A stretch of 64,000 nt of DNA from Panorpa germanica. Taxonomy: Eukaryota > Arthropoda > Insecta > Mecoptera > Panorpidae. Shown in pieces: positions 1-12,825 of this stretch. Within the stretch, counting starts at the first letter, position 1. Each line of letters begins with the position of its first letter. The notes beneath the pieces are model-generated. The model was not told the origin of the DNA. It saw nothing but the letters and a program-made list of their open reading frames with translations, and searched no databases. The translations under genes were made by a program, and so were the position numbers. The stretch lies in contig OY783205.1 in NCBI GenBank assembly GCA_963678705.1, positions 25,411,034 through 25,475,033 of the forward strand. Direction: 5' to 3'.

Positions 1-552
1 AAAAAGTGAAAAAGGGGGGGTTGAAGAAATTCGGGGGCCCGGTAGGGAACTTTGGAGAAAGTTCATATTCTGGATTCTAGAATAATTAAGTATATTATTA
101 ATAAAAAAATATTCAAAATTCCAAAATTTTATTTGGGGGCACGGGGGCAGTATTTGCCGAGAGTAAGAATTGTGCCAGAAAGTTGAAATTTTGTATATAG
201 GCTAATCTTGGTAACTTATTTACGAATCGAAAAAAAAATCCCAAATTTTGAAAAAAAGTTGGTCAAATAACGCATAAATTGAAAATATTTTTTATTTTGT
301 TAAAAAGAATAATTTTTTTTAGTCAATTTATATGTCATGTATATGTGCGCGAGTTTATTTATTATTTCAATTTAAACATAGAACAGTTAAATATGAAATG
401 TAATTACGAATTATTTTATTGGTTTCAAATCATACACGTCAAAAAGACTTCGCTTTGCGACGGGGGTAAACGTTACTGGAATTTAAATTTTTACATGAAG
501 TTCAAGCCACACACAAAAGACAGACGTCGCTTGCGACGGGGGTAAAAGCTAG
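1..552 (+). mobile_element. Helitron 3' terminal part (left end outside window)
   Basis: The right end has Helitron architecture: a perfect short hairpin (GTCGC-TT-GCGAC, 526-537), then an 11-nt spacer, then CTAG (549-552) followed by a T. Helitrons end in CTRR with a hairpin about 10 nt upstream and insert before T. A diverged copy of the same terminal block (GCGACGGGGGTAAA) lies at about 455-470, so the end is partly duplicated. The 5' end (expected A|TC) is probably left of the window. The 88-aa frame at 279-545 runs through this end and is not taken as a gene. Confidence 0.55.
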
Positions 553-2035
553 TTATTAATAATGTATCAATATTTGTAAATAGTAAATCTTAATTATTAT
601 CTGTGTGGCTCTTGGACCAGAATATATTTTCTACATTTATGATGTATAACAAATAAAAACGAAACTGCAATTTCTGAAGATTATAAGGAGATATTTGAAA
701 GCAGAGAAAGTCTCGAAAAGCTAATTGAGTTTATCAATAAATTTAATTGAATCACTTTACTTTAAATACACATACTTGTGTTTATAAATTATAAATTATG
801 TGTTGCAAATGTTTATAAATGTATATATTGGTTTTAGCGCTAATAAATATCCAATGTTGATGTACTCAAATAAATATTAAATATAATAATAATAAAAATG
901 TAATCTCCTGCTAAACACAGGTATGTGTATTTTTTTAAATTTGATTTGATCTTCAATCTGTCCTGCTTAGAGGACATTCAGTGATAGGTATGTAAAAATA
1001 ATAAAGTGCCTTGCGCGGGGTGTGCCATTGACTCATCCCTTAATTTCAATAGATATTACATTAATGAGAGATTAACCTAGCTGTTCACGAAAATATTACA
1101 TGAATGTAACATAATATTCTAGTTTTGTGTATTTCTAGTCTGTATTATACTATATTTGAAACGTATATTAAATTTCATTGCAAGAAGATTTTAATTTTAA
1201 TATAATTTGTGACAATTTACATATCTATCTTAGAAGTTGAAGTTGCTGTAAATAGTAATAATAAAGAAATACACGTTATTTTGCATATTCAAATATCTTT
1301 AAAAATATCCCTGAGAAGTTCTTTGTTAAATTTAATGAACTAGCAAGTTGTTACCTCGACATTTCCTCATTTAAATTATTTTTAGAACTATTTGAATGTA
1401 ATCTGTATTCAACCAAGTCTGGTCATTATCTGACTTGTTGAAAACAGCTAATTAGTTATTCAATGCATGTAGAATTAAAGGCATTTGTTTGTTTGTTTGT
1501 CTAATGTTAAATATACGAGGTAAACACCTTGATCAATTCATCTAAATTGATTTTACATGTTCCATTGGATTTTATGAACAATTCCTTAATGCCATCAAAA
1601 TGCCAAATGTTAAAAATAAACTACTCTAGTGATTTTTATATTGTCGTATAGAATAAACAAAAATACTAGATTTTAGGTACGCTTATGAAAGCGTAAATAT
1701 GATTCTTTTGCAACAAGATCTTCGGATGACATCTCAGTATTACTTGCAATAGTTTCTTCACCTTGATTACTTCATACATAATTGTAATATTTAAAGATTA
1801 AATTATGAGAAAAGTTACATAAATATGAGGTAACTATTATGTATAAATTAACGAGCAACCAAATTTAAATAATAAATACATTTTTTAAGTGTGATGTAAA
1901 TTGAAATAAAGGCGAAATATAAATATGAATAAATCACCAGATATAATTATATAATTATTAAATAATAAAATTAAGTAATGAAGTATAATTGCGTTGTGAA
2001 TTATTTTTTTTGGTCGGATTTTTTAAATTTTTATT
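553..2035. other. AT-rich intergenic or intronic DNA, nothing recognised
   Basis: No open frame of note, no RNA gene and no clear element end. It may be intron of the Spätzle-like gene, because the first exon of that gene was not found. Confidence 0.4.
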
Positions 2036-2403
2036 GCCTTATTCCCACTCACTGTTTTGATATTTAATTTACTGTTTTTATTTAATATTGTAATCTAGAT
2101 TTCAAGTTCTCGCTTAAGCATTCCTTTTCACATTTGTGTTTTAATTTAAGTTTAGTTGTGCGTCGTTAGTAATATAAATTTTGACAGTTCGACTAAATTG
2201 TATGTGGAATAATTAAAATTGCTATTTTTAATAACAATTAGTAATAGAAATTTTTTTTACGTCTTTATTTTTCACAAACTGACCATAAACTTCTTTTAAA
2301 ATTAAATCCTACTGCATTTTGACAGATTGTCACATTTTAGAGGTTATAATATAATATAGTTTTTCTTAATTTAATATTTTTAATTTAAAACATTGGACCT
2401 TGT
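2036..2403 (+). repeat. Interspersed repeat, copy 1 (partner at 32.5 kb)
   Basis: The stretch from about CACTCACTGTTTTGATATTT to TTTAAAACATTGGACCTT recurs at 32507-32886 in the same orientation with few differences. It has no coding capacity and no obvious inverted ends. It is probably a SINE-like or MITE fragment. In the other copy the right edge runs into a long (TA)n. Confidence 0.65.
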
Positions 2404-2546
2404 AAGGTTCTAAAAAAACTAAGAAAACTTAAAATTTAATTACATTAAAAATGTTACTGTGAATGACTACGCGTATTGCCATATGCTAAACAATTTAAAC
2501 TAAATACAAAATTAAATTGATAACTAATGAACTTCTTTCATTTCAG

Positions 2547-5500
2547 GTTCAAACGATGTTTGGAACAGATCGTTCCCTGATGCTGCCAATAGTCTTAGAT
2601 ATCGCTAATTTAATCAGGGATTCAGCAAGATCAGAAAACCAACAATCAGAAATGGAACACATGCCAGTACCTCAAGCATTGAGCCGATCTTTCGACGAAG
2701 TTGAAAACATCGAAGACAACAACACACACGTTGGCGAAGTCTTTGTTAATGACGAAACTAAATTTACCTCATCTTTACAAAGTGATTTAAAATTAGGTTA
2801 CAAATTAATTTCGAACAAAGAGAATATAACCACAGTTGATAATTTAGATAAAATTAAAAGTAATAATACAGAATCATTAAGAAAAAAGAAAATTATATAC
2901 AGTGATCAAATTGCTGTACCATCTGATGAAGAACATATATCAGTAACTTTAACATCGATTGTTCCACCAGATGGAAATAGTTCATTTCCGGATGGAAATG
3001 ATACGGAAGTGTTACCACAAGCGGAAGAACTAAGAGCGCTTCATCGTTATTATAGCGACAGGTTTAAACCGGTAAGTGTACTTTAGTGTTAGAATCAGAT
3101 CATGAAAGAAAAATGTTTACTTGTTGTTCCAAAAGAGGAATTTAGTCCAGCCGGAGTAAGTTTTCTATAAATGAAGAATGGGCTTGTGTCCTATGTCTTA
3201 ATTTCTTTAAAAGTGTACTATATATTTATAAAGTGGGTTACTAGAACCTCAAATGTACAATTATCTTTTATTAACTCCTTATATGTTAGGAGATATTAAC
3301 AATTAAAAAAGTCATTTTGTCTCTTTAATTATTAAAGGGATTCAACGTTGTACACATTCCAAATGCATGTGACATCACAATCCTTGTATAAGGTTACCAA
3401 CCTTACAGCTCATAAATCTCTGCTATATGTATTTATATATCAAAATATCAAATATTATTTACAGTTATTTCAAGGAACAATCAAATTCCAATATTATGTC
3501 TGCCTTAGCAGGGTTAAATAAAATAAAAACTTATTATTCTTTGACTTGACTTGATTATTTGACTACCAACAGCTATAGAACATTACCACAGCACTGACCT
3601 ACTCAACAAATAACTGACGTTAAAATGCATTTCACGTCATACAAATATGGCCGACCATTTCTAGCGCTAAAACTACAATTCAAACTTTTAATTGTTATAT
3701 CTCCGTGAACATTTAGATATTTAATAAAATAGACACGTCAATACACATTTATTAACATCAATTTCAATGAAAAATTGAAAAATCGACCACTAAAAAATGA
3801 GGACACAAGCCCATTTAATAAAAGAAGATACAGCTGCATACACTGTCAATGCGTTCCACTGTTTTCCGTGCTGAATAATAGGCTCGAATTCGTTCGAATT
3901 ATAAAAGGTGCCGATTTATATGTAAGAGGCACTAGGTAAAATATATTTACTGAATTTACCGAGATTTTTCTTTAGTTTATTTATTGTTAGTAAATTTACT
4001 GCACTAATTAGAACCCGTTCAAACATTCTTCATTACTATAAAAGAAATAAGTGATTCATATAATTTAAATACAACTATCCATGACAGAGCTCGTGAAATT
4101 AGCATTTTATATTCAATGAATATATTTCAACGATTTCTAATGAGATGAATGTAATGATATGAGTATCATGTTCTTAGATATTCGTAATTACTTATATTAA
4201 TTATATTTTTAACAATGAATTGTGTCTATTCATGTCTAACTAATTAAAGATGCAATTATATTGAGTACAATTTGTGAAATATAGTAAAAGCCTTTCTTTA
4301 AACAATTTAATGTGTTGTTCATATTTATTGATTGGTTTGTAATGTGAAAGCCGTGGTTAGTTAATGAACAACCTGTTAAACACTCAGATAATACGCACAC
4401 ACACACTTTTATGTATATGTATAACACATCACTCAATAAGTTTGTAGGATGATATATATAAATAGTGCCAATATTGACAAATCCATATGTATCAATTCAT
4501 TATTAGATAGAACCAACCTTCAAACGATATGTGTTAAAATTTTATGACAATCCGACCACGACTTTAAAAGTTATAGTGGTTTTAGTGATTGTACTTTTTT
4601 AACTTTCAAAACAATGGAAAAATTTAAAGTTCGTGTGTTGATATAGCATTGTTGTTTAATGTAATTTCAACTATATCTAATACATTGTATGTCAGTTTCA
4701 GAAAGGAGGTGCAGCTCCTCAAAGCAATAGAAGAAAACTAAACGAACATCGAGCAGGATGCGAAAGATTTTCCTCCACTATGTGCCTCTACACGGAGGAT
4801 TACCCCATGTAAGTTTTTAACCGTTTTTGCAGTGCTGCCATCTCTAGTTGAATTGGCTTGTGTCCTATGTCTTAATTTCTATAAAAGTGTACTATATATT
4901 CATAAAGTGGGTTACTAGAACCCCAAATGTTCAATTATTTTTTAATAACTCCTGTTAAGAGATTGTCATTTTGTCTCTTTAATTATTAAAGGGATTCAAC
5001 GTTGTACACATTCCAAGTGCATGTGACATCACAATCCCTGTGTAAGGTTACCAACCTTATAGCTCATAAATCTCTGCTATATGTATTTATACATCAAAAT
5101 ATCAAATATTATTTACAGTTATTTCAAGGAACAATCAAATTTCAATATTATGTCTGCCTTAGCAGGGTTAAATAAAATAAAAACTTATTATTCTTTGATT
5201 TGACTTGATTATTTGACTACCAACAGCTACAGAACATTATCACAGCACTGACCTACTCAACAAATAACTGACGTTAAAATGCATTTCACGTCATACAAAT
5301 ATGGCAGACCATTTCTAGCGCTAAAACTACAATTCAAACTTTTAATTGCTATATCTCCGTCAACATTTAGATATTTAATAAAACTGACCAACTCGAAAAC
5401 TCGACCACTAAAAAATGAGGACACAAGCCCATTCATTAACTAATATATTTTAAACAACGTTTCGTTCATATAGAGATGAAGATATTTATTTTACAGTATT

Positions 5501-8500
5501 TTAATATTTATTTAATAGGGAAGCAATTTTGAGCAGCATCCATAGGAACAAGAATGCAATGACTGCATTGTTAGCGGAATTCAGAGACAACGCAGCCGAG
5601 AAGGAACAGCTAGAAAATGAAATGAAATTGCAAGATTTGGAAAGGTATGTCTTTGGCTATATACCGCTTGTTTTATAAATTATAGTACCAGGAGTATAAT
5701 ACTTGAGTGAACACAGCCGCAGGTGATTTTTAATTTGTTTTAAATTCAGTTTCTTCACGCTTTGCGCTTCGCTAGCACGTGCCTGTCAATAAACCTAAGT
5801 CTTGCATCGATTAATAGAGTGAATCTCATTAAAAACAAAACCCTTTAGGCTAAATATCTAAATGTTTTAACTAGAAACGTTAACGTTAACAATAGTGTTA
5901 CCAGATATAGATATTTTCAATAGTATACTGAGTAAAAGTTGTCGACAACATCAAACTGTGGCAACACTTTTAATAGTATGCTTTTGCCCAGAGATGTGCG
6001 TTTTTCAAATACATATACTCAAAATGCGAATACAAAATAGTAAATACCTATTTTCTATTTTGTATTTGAATATCTTTTAAGAGTATAGAATTTTATATTT
6101 TATTTGAAATTTACAAACCTTTTTCCTATTTGGAAAATACAAAATACTTTTTTCATTTTTGTTACTTCATAGTGTTAATGGTGTTAATCAGTAAATATTA
6201 TTTTTTGAATATAAACTTAAAACCCCACTAATATTAGCACCACCTATGGTCTAAAAATATCTGCACAATTGTTTTAATACCCCCTACTACCCCCACATGC
6301 GACATCCAACATTTATATATTTTCATTCATAAGTTGGACATTATTTAGACATGAGTGTACTAAATGTGTTGTACTTTTAATGTACAGACTAGTGCGACAT
6401 AAACATGCGACACTAAAAAAACTCTTACTTTTGCCATTTTTAAAAATTCTAGGTAGTATTTTTAGGAAACAAAAATGTTTCAAAACGAAGTCTGTCTTTA
6501 TCAATGAGAATTCTCATAATTATTAAAAAAATTACATTTATATTAGTAACATAAAGGTATTCTCTTTTCTCAAAAGTATTTTTAAAATACGTATTTTGTA
6601 TTTAAATACTAGCATGAAATTTATTTTTTATTTGGAATAGGAAAATAACGAGGTATTTGCATTTTGTATTTAAATGCTTTTGAAAAGCATTAGTGCACAC
6701 CTCTGCTTTTGCCTTAGTACAAAATTTTATTATTTTTAAACTTATTCATCTAACCATTTTTAACATTTTAAATATACTCATATTTAATTATAATAATTCT
6801 TCATTTAACCTTAAAAATGTTTAATTAATGCACAATAATTATTGTCTTTAACAAGTGACCGTACCGTTACTGGTTACGCAATGAAATCTTTGTAATAAAT
6901 TGTCTTAGCATAAAAGATATTTTATTAGGACAAGGATTTCTTCCTTTGCTGTATATTCAATTACACAACAAAGCAATTCAATCATTTAAGTATAGTTGCA
7001 TCCAGAATTAACTAAATAAGAATATAAATAAGGTGTATCAATAACAGGTGACCGATTTGTTTCATAAATAAAACCTAAAATCATGGAAATATTTCCGATT
7101 TTACACATTTATTGTGAAGTAAATCTATGAGAATTTCTAAGAAAGTGTGACACTTATAATTAGCTATGATATGTATATTCTTTCATTAACATAAATATGA
7201 CAAATAATTAAAACCAATAAATAAAATATAATAGTTAAGATGAATAACAAAATATACAGTTATACTATTAATATATGATTATATTCATTACTAATCGACT
7301 TAAAAATGTCAACATAACAGTTAAATTATCTTAATAAAATATTTTTTGACGTTTACACTCTTGACTGATCTGTCAAGTGGTTTATGTGAACAACATGTTT
7401 GTACTAACCTGAATAGAATTTTCGAGATTGCACTGCCATCTGTTTATTAAATTTTGAATTTTTAGACACTTTTTAGAAAGTAGAAAACTTCACAATAAAA
7501 ACACTTAGATAATAAAAACTAATTATTTTGAATTAATTGTTAAATATATATAAACGAACACTATTAATTTATTTATTTTACACTATAATCACTTGGTTAG
7601 AATTTGTAAGTTTTATTCAAAGAATTTTCAGAGGTTATTATGTCAACATTTTTCCACAATAAGTTTGTGAAATTAAAAATGTGTTTGGAGTCAAAATAAA
7701 TGGCTAAAATCAAGCTATAGATATTTATGTACAATCACAAACACTTTCATGGATTTGAAAATCACTTTTTTTTATATAAATACATTTTTTAATTATAGGA
7801 AAACACTCGCTGTTGACATTTTAATCTTCGCACTCACTACTTAGCATTCAATATGGCTGCCGCAATGGTTTTTGGGAAGTAACAGAAGTGCCACCTTTTG
7901 ATAATTAAAATAATATGTTTAATGAAGTATTCGTATATTTCAAAAGGAAATAATATTATGATTACATACATTGATTAAACAAACTATGATTAGATAGTTC
8001 AAAGGCTAATTATACATATATAACATTTCAGATAGCAAATTAACAATGTGTAATTTCGCGGCAGATTTAAAATAGTCTGCTTCTGTTGATACACCTAATT
8101 TAATTATTCACCATTATGTTTTTGATGTAGATGTATCATAAAATGCATTTATATTCCTATATCGATACCACAGCGTATAGAATTTCTCTGAGAGTAGTTT
8201 GCAACTTTCAAAACACTAATTTATCGGTTAGCTGCGCTACCTGCCTGCTGTTAGTACAATCAAATATTTACAAACATTAATTTTGTGGCTTAAAAACGTG
8301 AGTGAAATTTAAATTAGATGCAAAACAACAAGTAATATAATTAAAGCTAACACAATTATTTTAAAATGGGCGTTAGAAAAATATTTATAATTTATTCACT
8401 GTTATTAATTACAACATGATTCAAAATATGTTCTTTAAATTATATTATAAAGATTTCTTTTATAATATATAAGTATAAATATATTTCGTATCTGAAAATC

Positions 8501-11500
8501 GAATCTACATTATAATTAACCTATTTGTACAAAAAGTACAGTCGAAAATATAAAACTGATATTTTAAACACGCTTACTTTACTTGTCTTGAGCAACAGAT
8601 GTATGTTTTGATATTATAAATGTGGTAAACAATGTAATTAAAATCGATTACTTATTGTTATACAGATTTCAATAGTAATTTGGTTGTGAACTGATTTTGG
8701 AGGGGTCGATTTTCTAATTCCGTATTGAAATATTGGTTAATTTATGTAAATTGTCGTTTTTATCTATTTAAAGTTTCAATGTTGTTGTCATCTTAGAAGG
8801 ATAAGACGTCAATGATTCGAGAAGTATTATTTTAAATTTATTTTTCGTTTTATTTTTCGTATTTATTTTTCGTTTTTTTGCTTTGACGTTTAATTCTGCA
8901 TCTCTTTTACACTTATCTTATTGTATAGCGACGACAAAGGCAGTGAAGAAGAGGGTAAGGAAGGAATAACGTCAACAGCTGTGACATTTTTGTAAATTTT
9001 TATCTCTTTAATTATGAAGCGGGTATTTCAATTGTTAATAACTTCTATAATATTGCGAATTGAATAAAAATAATTGTATGTTTGATGTTTTGATTTAAAA
9101 CTTTAACAATATAAACCCAAGTTCAAAACCAATTTCTATGATGTCAGAAATCTAAATAAAAATTAGGCGGTGAAACAAAAATTTAGGAATCGCTCCTAAG
9201 AATAGAAAATGGTAACCTCAAAAGATTTATTTTTAATTCTATTGATAATAAAAATAATAACTGAATATTTCTGGTTTTTAATCACCTTGTTTTTTAAATT
9301 ACTTATATGTTTTCCTAATTATAAATTGTTATGATCATTAAATCGACTTTAAATTGATGTCACGCTATCAGAGCGCCAACCTACTAAGCTATGCACGATT
9401 AAAGCGAACAATTAGAGCACGTAAAGTTGAATAAAATCAGCGCGCGTTAAATTCAATTCATGGAATTCACAAACTGAGAGGCCAAATGAAGAATTATGCT
9501 GTTATTCAAATGATGTAATAATATAAAACAAATATTGATCAATTTAAAACAATTTACTGAAATCTATTACAATACCGAACAAATCAATTTTGTTGTAATA
9601 TTTAGAAATACAAATTTAGATAAATGTTAGTTTCCTAGTATTAAGAAATGGAGTATAATACATTGGGCGTGCTGGTAGATTTGTTTCTAATGAATATTGT
9701 TTTTCAGACGTGGTGACGAGGAGCCAGATATTCCAGGATCTATGTGTCCTAGCGTCATCAGATACGCGCGTCCTCAAAAGGCGAGGTCAGCTACTGGACA
9801 ATGGAAGTATATTGTCAATACTGGAGAACATACACAGACGCTACGTCTGGAGAAATGCAGGTCTATAAATATTCTCATTTATTTTGAAAACTACAACTTT
9901 CACAAAAATTTCGTAAGAAGCTTTTTTGTAGATAATAACATTATCTACAACTTTTATTAATAACTTTTTGTTGCAACTTTTATAATAAAAAAGTTATAAG
10001 CAAAAATATAACTTAAATTCAGTAAAGGGTAAACAGTAAAGCATTTAAGATATAAATTTACTTGTAACTTTTTTATTGTAAAAGCTACAACAAAAAGTTG
10101 TTAATAGAAGTTGTTGATAAACTTATTATCTACAAAAAAGTTATTTACAACATTTTTGTGGGACTCATAGTTTTCAATATAAATAGAGAAAACTGATTAC
10201 ACATTTATTTTCAATATGGCGTCTATACGGGAGCCTTGTCTAATAAAATTTTATGAAAAGCATTTCATTATTAGCAATGACTACCTTTGTTGCGGATTTG
10301 GCATGAAGTTTTTGGTACAAAGCACGCTAGCCAATTTCCAAATATTAAATAAAAATATTCATAATTAATGAAACTAAATTATTTTTTATTGATATTACTT
10401 CAAGATTGCTTTTGTATAATAATATCTTTATACAACTCATATTAAATAAACATGTATTATGTTTCAGTCGACCTATGGACACATGCACTTACCTAACCGA
10501 AAATTTTAAATCACGCTGTGTGCAAGTATTCAACTACCATCGCCTCCTTAGCTGGGATAACACACGTGGCCTACACGTGGATATATTCAAGGTCTGAATT
10601 ACACGTAATATATTAGTACGGTGTCGTTTTTATATCATGTCACCCAATTCTTAACTCCTCTCTCTTATAGGTACCAACTTGCTGCTCATGTCACATAGAT
10701 GGCTACAGTGTAGCATATCCTCCAAATCCACCAATCGATGAAGTAACAAGAGAGATATTTCCTGGTGAAGAATACCAAGATCCAAACCAATTTCATACAG
10801 AAACCGAATTAGAAATACCCGAAGAAACAAACCATTTTCATTTCAATACAGCATCATCAACAAAAAAATTTAATAAACTTAATTTAGGTCTTGCTAGTTT
10901 TGATTCAAATGGAAATTTACTTCAACAACCTTCTTTAATTAAAGAAATAAAAGCACAAACTGTCTCATTTGATGTATCTAAAGGAAATACTCCAACTCCA
11001 AGAAGAAAACCATCTGGAACCAAGAATAATTCTAGGTTGCCTAGTTATTTGGAAGCGCCTAAGCCTCCCAATTCAACTCCAGTGAGGTATTTAAACCCTC
11101 CAAATAATTCTAAGAATAATTTTCAAAGTTCCAATAATTTTAAGCGAGGAACTTCGCAAGTAGAGTTTGTACATCGTCAAAACGGAAGACGTCCTTTAAG
11201 GAACAACAACAAGGATCAGTTTTCAAGTGGTAGTGAAGTTGAACCAGAGTTTGCGGAGCTGGACACACATGTTAACAAGAAACCTGTGATATTCACAGCA
11301 CACACTATAGATATAACAACAGAATCCCACGAAATTAAGAAAATACAAACGATAAATCCGAGGCTTCCTTTAAGAACAACATTGGCTCCTTCAAGAAGTT
11401 CAATCAAGTACCATTCCACACCAATTCGACAAAATATTGGCAAAACTCATGCTTCAACAATAGCTTTAAGACCAACAAATAGGCCAATGTCCCAAGAAAA

Positions 11501-11744
11501 TATTGACCACATTGCAAACTCCCAAAATAATGGGCACAGAGTTCCAAATATTCATCACGATGATTCTGATGATGAATTTGATGAGAATGGTAAGAAGAGG
11601 GTGAATTATAACTACCATCCTATTATAGATTTCTTTGAAAATGAAGCGGAACATGACGATGCCCAATCTAGAGTTGATAATGATAATGATGCAGTTATTT
11701 TAGGGGGTGATTCAGATTGGCGGCCGATGAATGTTCATCAGTGA
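2547..11744 (+). CDS. Spätzle-family cystine-knot ligand, 3' six exons (5' partial)
   Basis: Exons 2547-3071, 4702-4808, 5519-5644, 9708-9860, 10468-10591 and 10671-11744 join in frame with GT-AG introns to 702 aa ending at TGA. The first exon, with signal peptide, was not found. Residues 1-265 are a Ser/Asn/Asp-rich prodomain with a Cys pair (194, 202). The cystine knot spans 266-352: Cys266, 303, 310, 321 and a terminal CCSC (349, 350, 352), with Trp in GQWKYIVN and the run LLSWDNTRGLHVDIFKVPT, diagnostic of the family. The knot should be released by proteolysis and, by family knowledge, bind a Toll-type receptor. The about 350-aa disordered tail (Ser/Asn/Pro/Asp-rich) is unusual compared with Drosophila Spz, where the knot is nearly C-terminal. 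The paralogue (spz3/4/5/6) cannot be assigned by eye. Introns carry at least six mobile elements. Confidence 0.88.
3177..3815 (+). mobile_element. GGGCTTGTGTCC-ended element, copy A
   Basis: 639 bp in intron 1 of the visible Spätzle-like gene. It starts AATGGGCTTGTGTCCT and ends with the inverted form AGGACACAAGCCCATT. It is highly similar to the copy at 4851-5433 and, in reverse orientation, to 18110-18775 and 30257-30884. It encodes nothing recognisable, so it is a non-autonomous DNA-transposon-like family. No convincing target duplication is visible outside the AATGGG/CCCATT ends. Confidence 0.8.
4421..4667 (+). mobile_element. mariner 5' remnant 1
   Basis: It contains the mariner left-end motif (ACATCACTCAATAAGTTTGT), the 5' untranslated region and the decayed transposase start (ATG at about 4614, stop within about 12 codons). 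It aligns by eye with 30935-31160 and 44640-45117. It lies in the intron just upstream of the exon at 4702. Confidence 0.65.
4851..5433 (+). mobile_element. GGGCTTGTGTCC-ended element, copy B
   Basis: 583 bp in the next Spätzle-like intron, same orientation as copy A and about 1.6 kb from it. It nearly matches copy A over most of its length but has lost short segments and one G of the left terminus (AATTGGCTTG). The right end is intact (ACACAAGCCCATT). Confidence 0.8.
5989..6705. mobile_element. hAT-type non-autonomous element with 8-bp duplication
   Basis: The ends CAGAGATGTGCG and GTGCACACCTCTG are imperfect inverted repeats of the hAT type. They are flanked on both sides by the perfect 8-bp direct repeat CTTTTGCC (5981-5988 and 6706-6713). 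The 717-bp interior is rich in AAAATACAAAATAC-like stretches and has no transposase frame. It sits in the large intron 5645-9707. Confidence 0.88.
7031..8096. mobile_element. 1.07-kb element with AGGTGTATCAA inverted ends
   Basis: It starts AGGTGTATCAATAACAG and ends CTTCTGTTGATACACCT, an 11-bp perfect terminal inverted repeat plus looser continuation. The interior is non-coding and AT-rich. A target duplication is not clear (flanks AAATA and AATTT). It is probably a second non-autonomous transposon in the same intron. Confidence 0.55.
9871..10195. mobile_element. Foldback element (long imperfect inverted repeat)
   Basis: Two arms of roughly 130 nt, rich in AACTTTTTTGTAG and ACAACAAAAAGTTGTTAA-like sequence, are near inverted copies separated by about 55 nt. 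It begins 10 bp after the splice donor at 9861. Related pieces occur at 45118-45312 and 46110-46345. It accounts for the frame that continues past the exon at 9860. Confidence 0.7.
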
Positions 11745-12644
11745 AATAGATTAAGTATTATGTATTGTATGTAAAAAATCAGACATCTGCTGGAAAAAGT
11801 ATAAATTAGTTAAGATATCTTTCGCATCTTACATGATGATATTTGGTAACTTATCCTGATAATAGTTCTGCTTCGTCCTTGTATTTAGAGACTTCTAAAA
11901 GTAAGCTATTGATGTTAATATTTCCTAATTAGTTGTTTGGCACTCTTGCTAGCTTGTCACAAGCTAATTTTATCATTCTCTTATAGAATTTATCTTGCGT
12001 TACATTTTCTAGCAAGGACGAATTATGTCTAAACGTATATATTACTTAGCTGTTATTTTTAACATAAATTAATTGGATTATAAGGTACCAAATATCAAAA
12101 TCCGGTAAACATAGTTATGTAGCATTTACGACTAATTTAAGTATAAGCGTATCTGTTACGTAACTATTACGTTTCATGTAAAATAAACTTGAGCTTAGCT
12201 GAGTAACTCTTAATTTTATAATCTTGCCAAATTATTTTACTTGAAGATATAAAACTTGGTCTTATAAAGACTTAAACTTTAGTAAATTTGCCATGATGTA
12301 TTAATTAGGTTTGTTCGTTTTGTTTCTTTGCTGTTACTTCTATAATAACGATTTAAACGAATCGAACAGACTTAATATATATTTATTAATGTATTGTATA
12401 TTAGAGTTATCATTAATTTTAATTCATTTGTTATTAAATTATAAATATAAGTATTTATTGTTGGTTTTAAGGAATAAAAATAAAATATTCAAATCTTCTT
12501 TTTTTAAATATTTATTTGTTTGCATTAGCTTTAGTAAGTTATGTAAAAGTTGTTACTTAAATATAAATTTGTGTTACCTATTTTACATTAAAATAATCGT
12601 AGCATGTTATTTTTAGATAAGTAATGTAATGTAAAGTAATGCTG
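11745..12644 (+). other. 3' UTR and downstream DNA of the Spätzle-like gene
   Basis: AT-rich with no elements recognised. The first AATAAA after the stop is at 12182-12187, a plausible polyadenylation signal giving a UTR of about 450 nt. The 101-aa frame at 12311-12616 is low-complexity Leu/Phe/Tyr/Lys sequence and is not called. Confidence 0.45.
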
Positions 12645-12825
12645 ATTGCATTTACAAGGTTCGGATAGGTTTAGCGTTGTACCAGTATGAGAGGTACATA
12701 ACGCCCGTATTTGGAAGGCTTTGTCGCTTGCAGTGTGCGAGGGTTCATTACATTTACAGGGTTCGGATAAATAAAGTGTATACGTCCGTTCAAAATTCGC
12801 TTGCAGTGTGTAACGGGCTCAAAAA
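12645..12825 (+). repeat. Two-unit diverged tandem repeat
   Basis: Unit 1 (12645-12745) and unit 2 (12746-12825) share a start (CATTTACAAGGTTCGGATA / CATTTACAGGGTTCGGATA) and an end (CGCTTGCAGTGTG, then GGGTTCA or GGGCTCA). Unit 2 is about 20 bp shorter. The function is unknown. It lies about 500 bp upstream of the GST start codon. Confidence 0.6.

Noticed and set aside
8929..8954. Micro-exon candidate (CGACGACAAAGGCAGTGAAG, then AAGAGG) with AG and GT borders in the Spätzle-like gene
   Set aside because: Its 26-nt length breaks the reading frame, whereas exons 5519-5644 and 9708-9860 join in frame without it.
12311..12616. 101-aa plus-strand frame in the Spätzle 3' flank
   Set aside because: Low-complexity AT-driven Leu/Tyr/Phe/Lys sequence without start context or homology signal.
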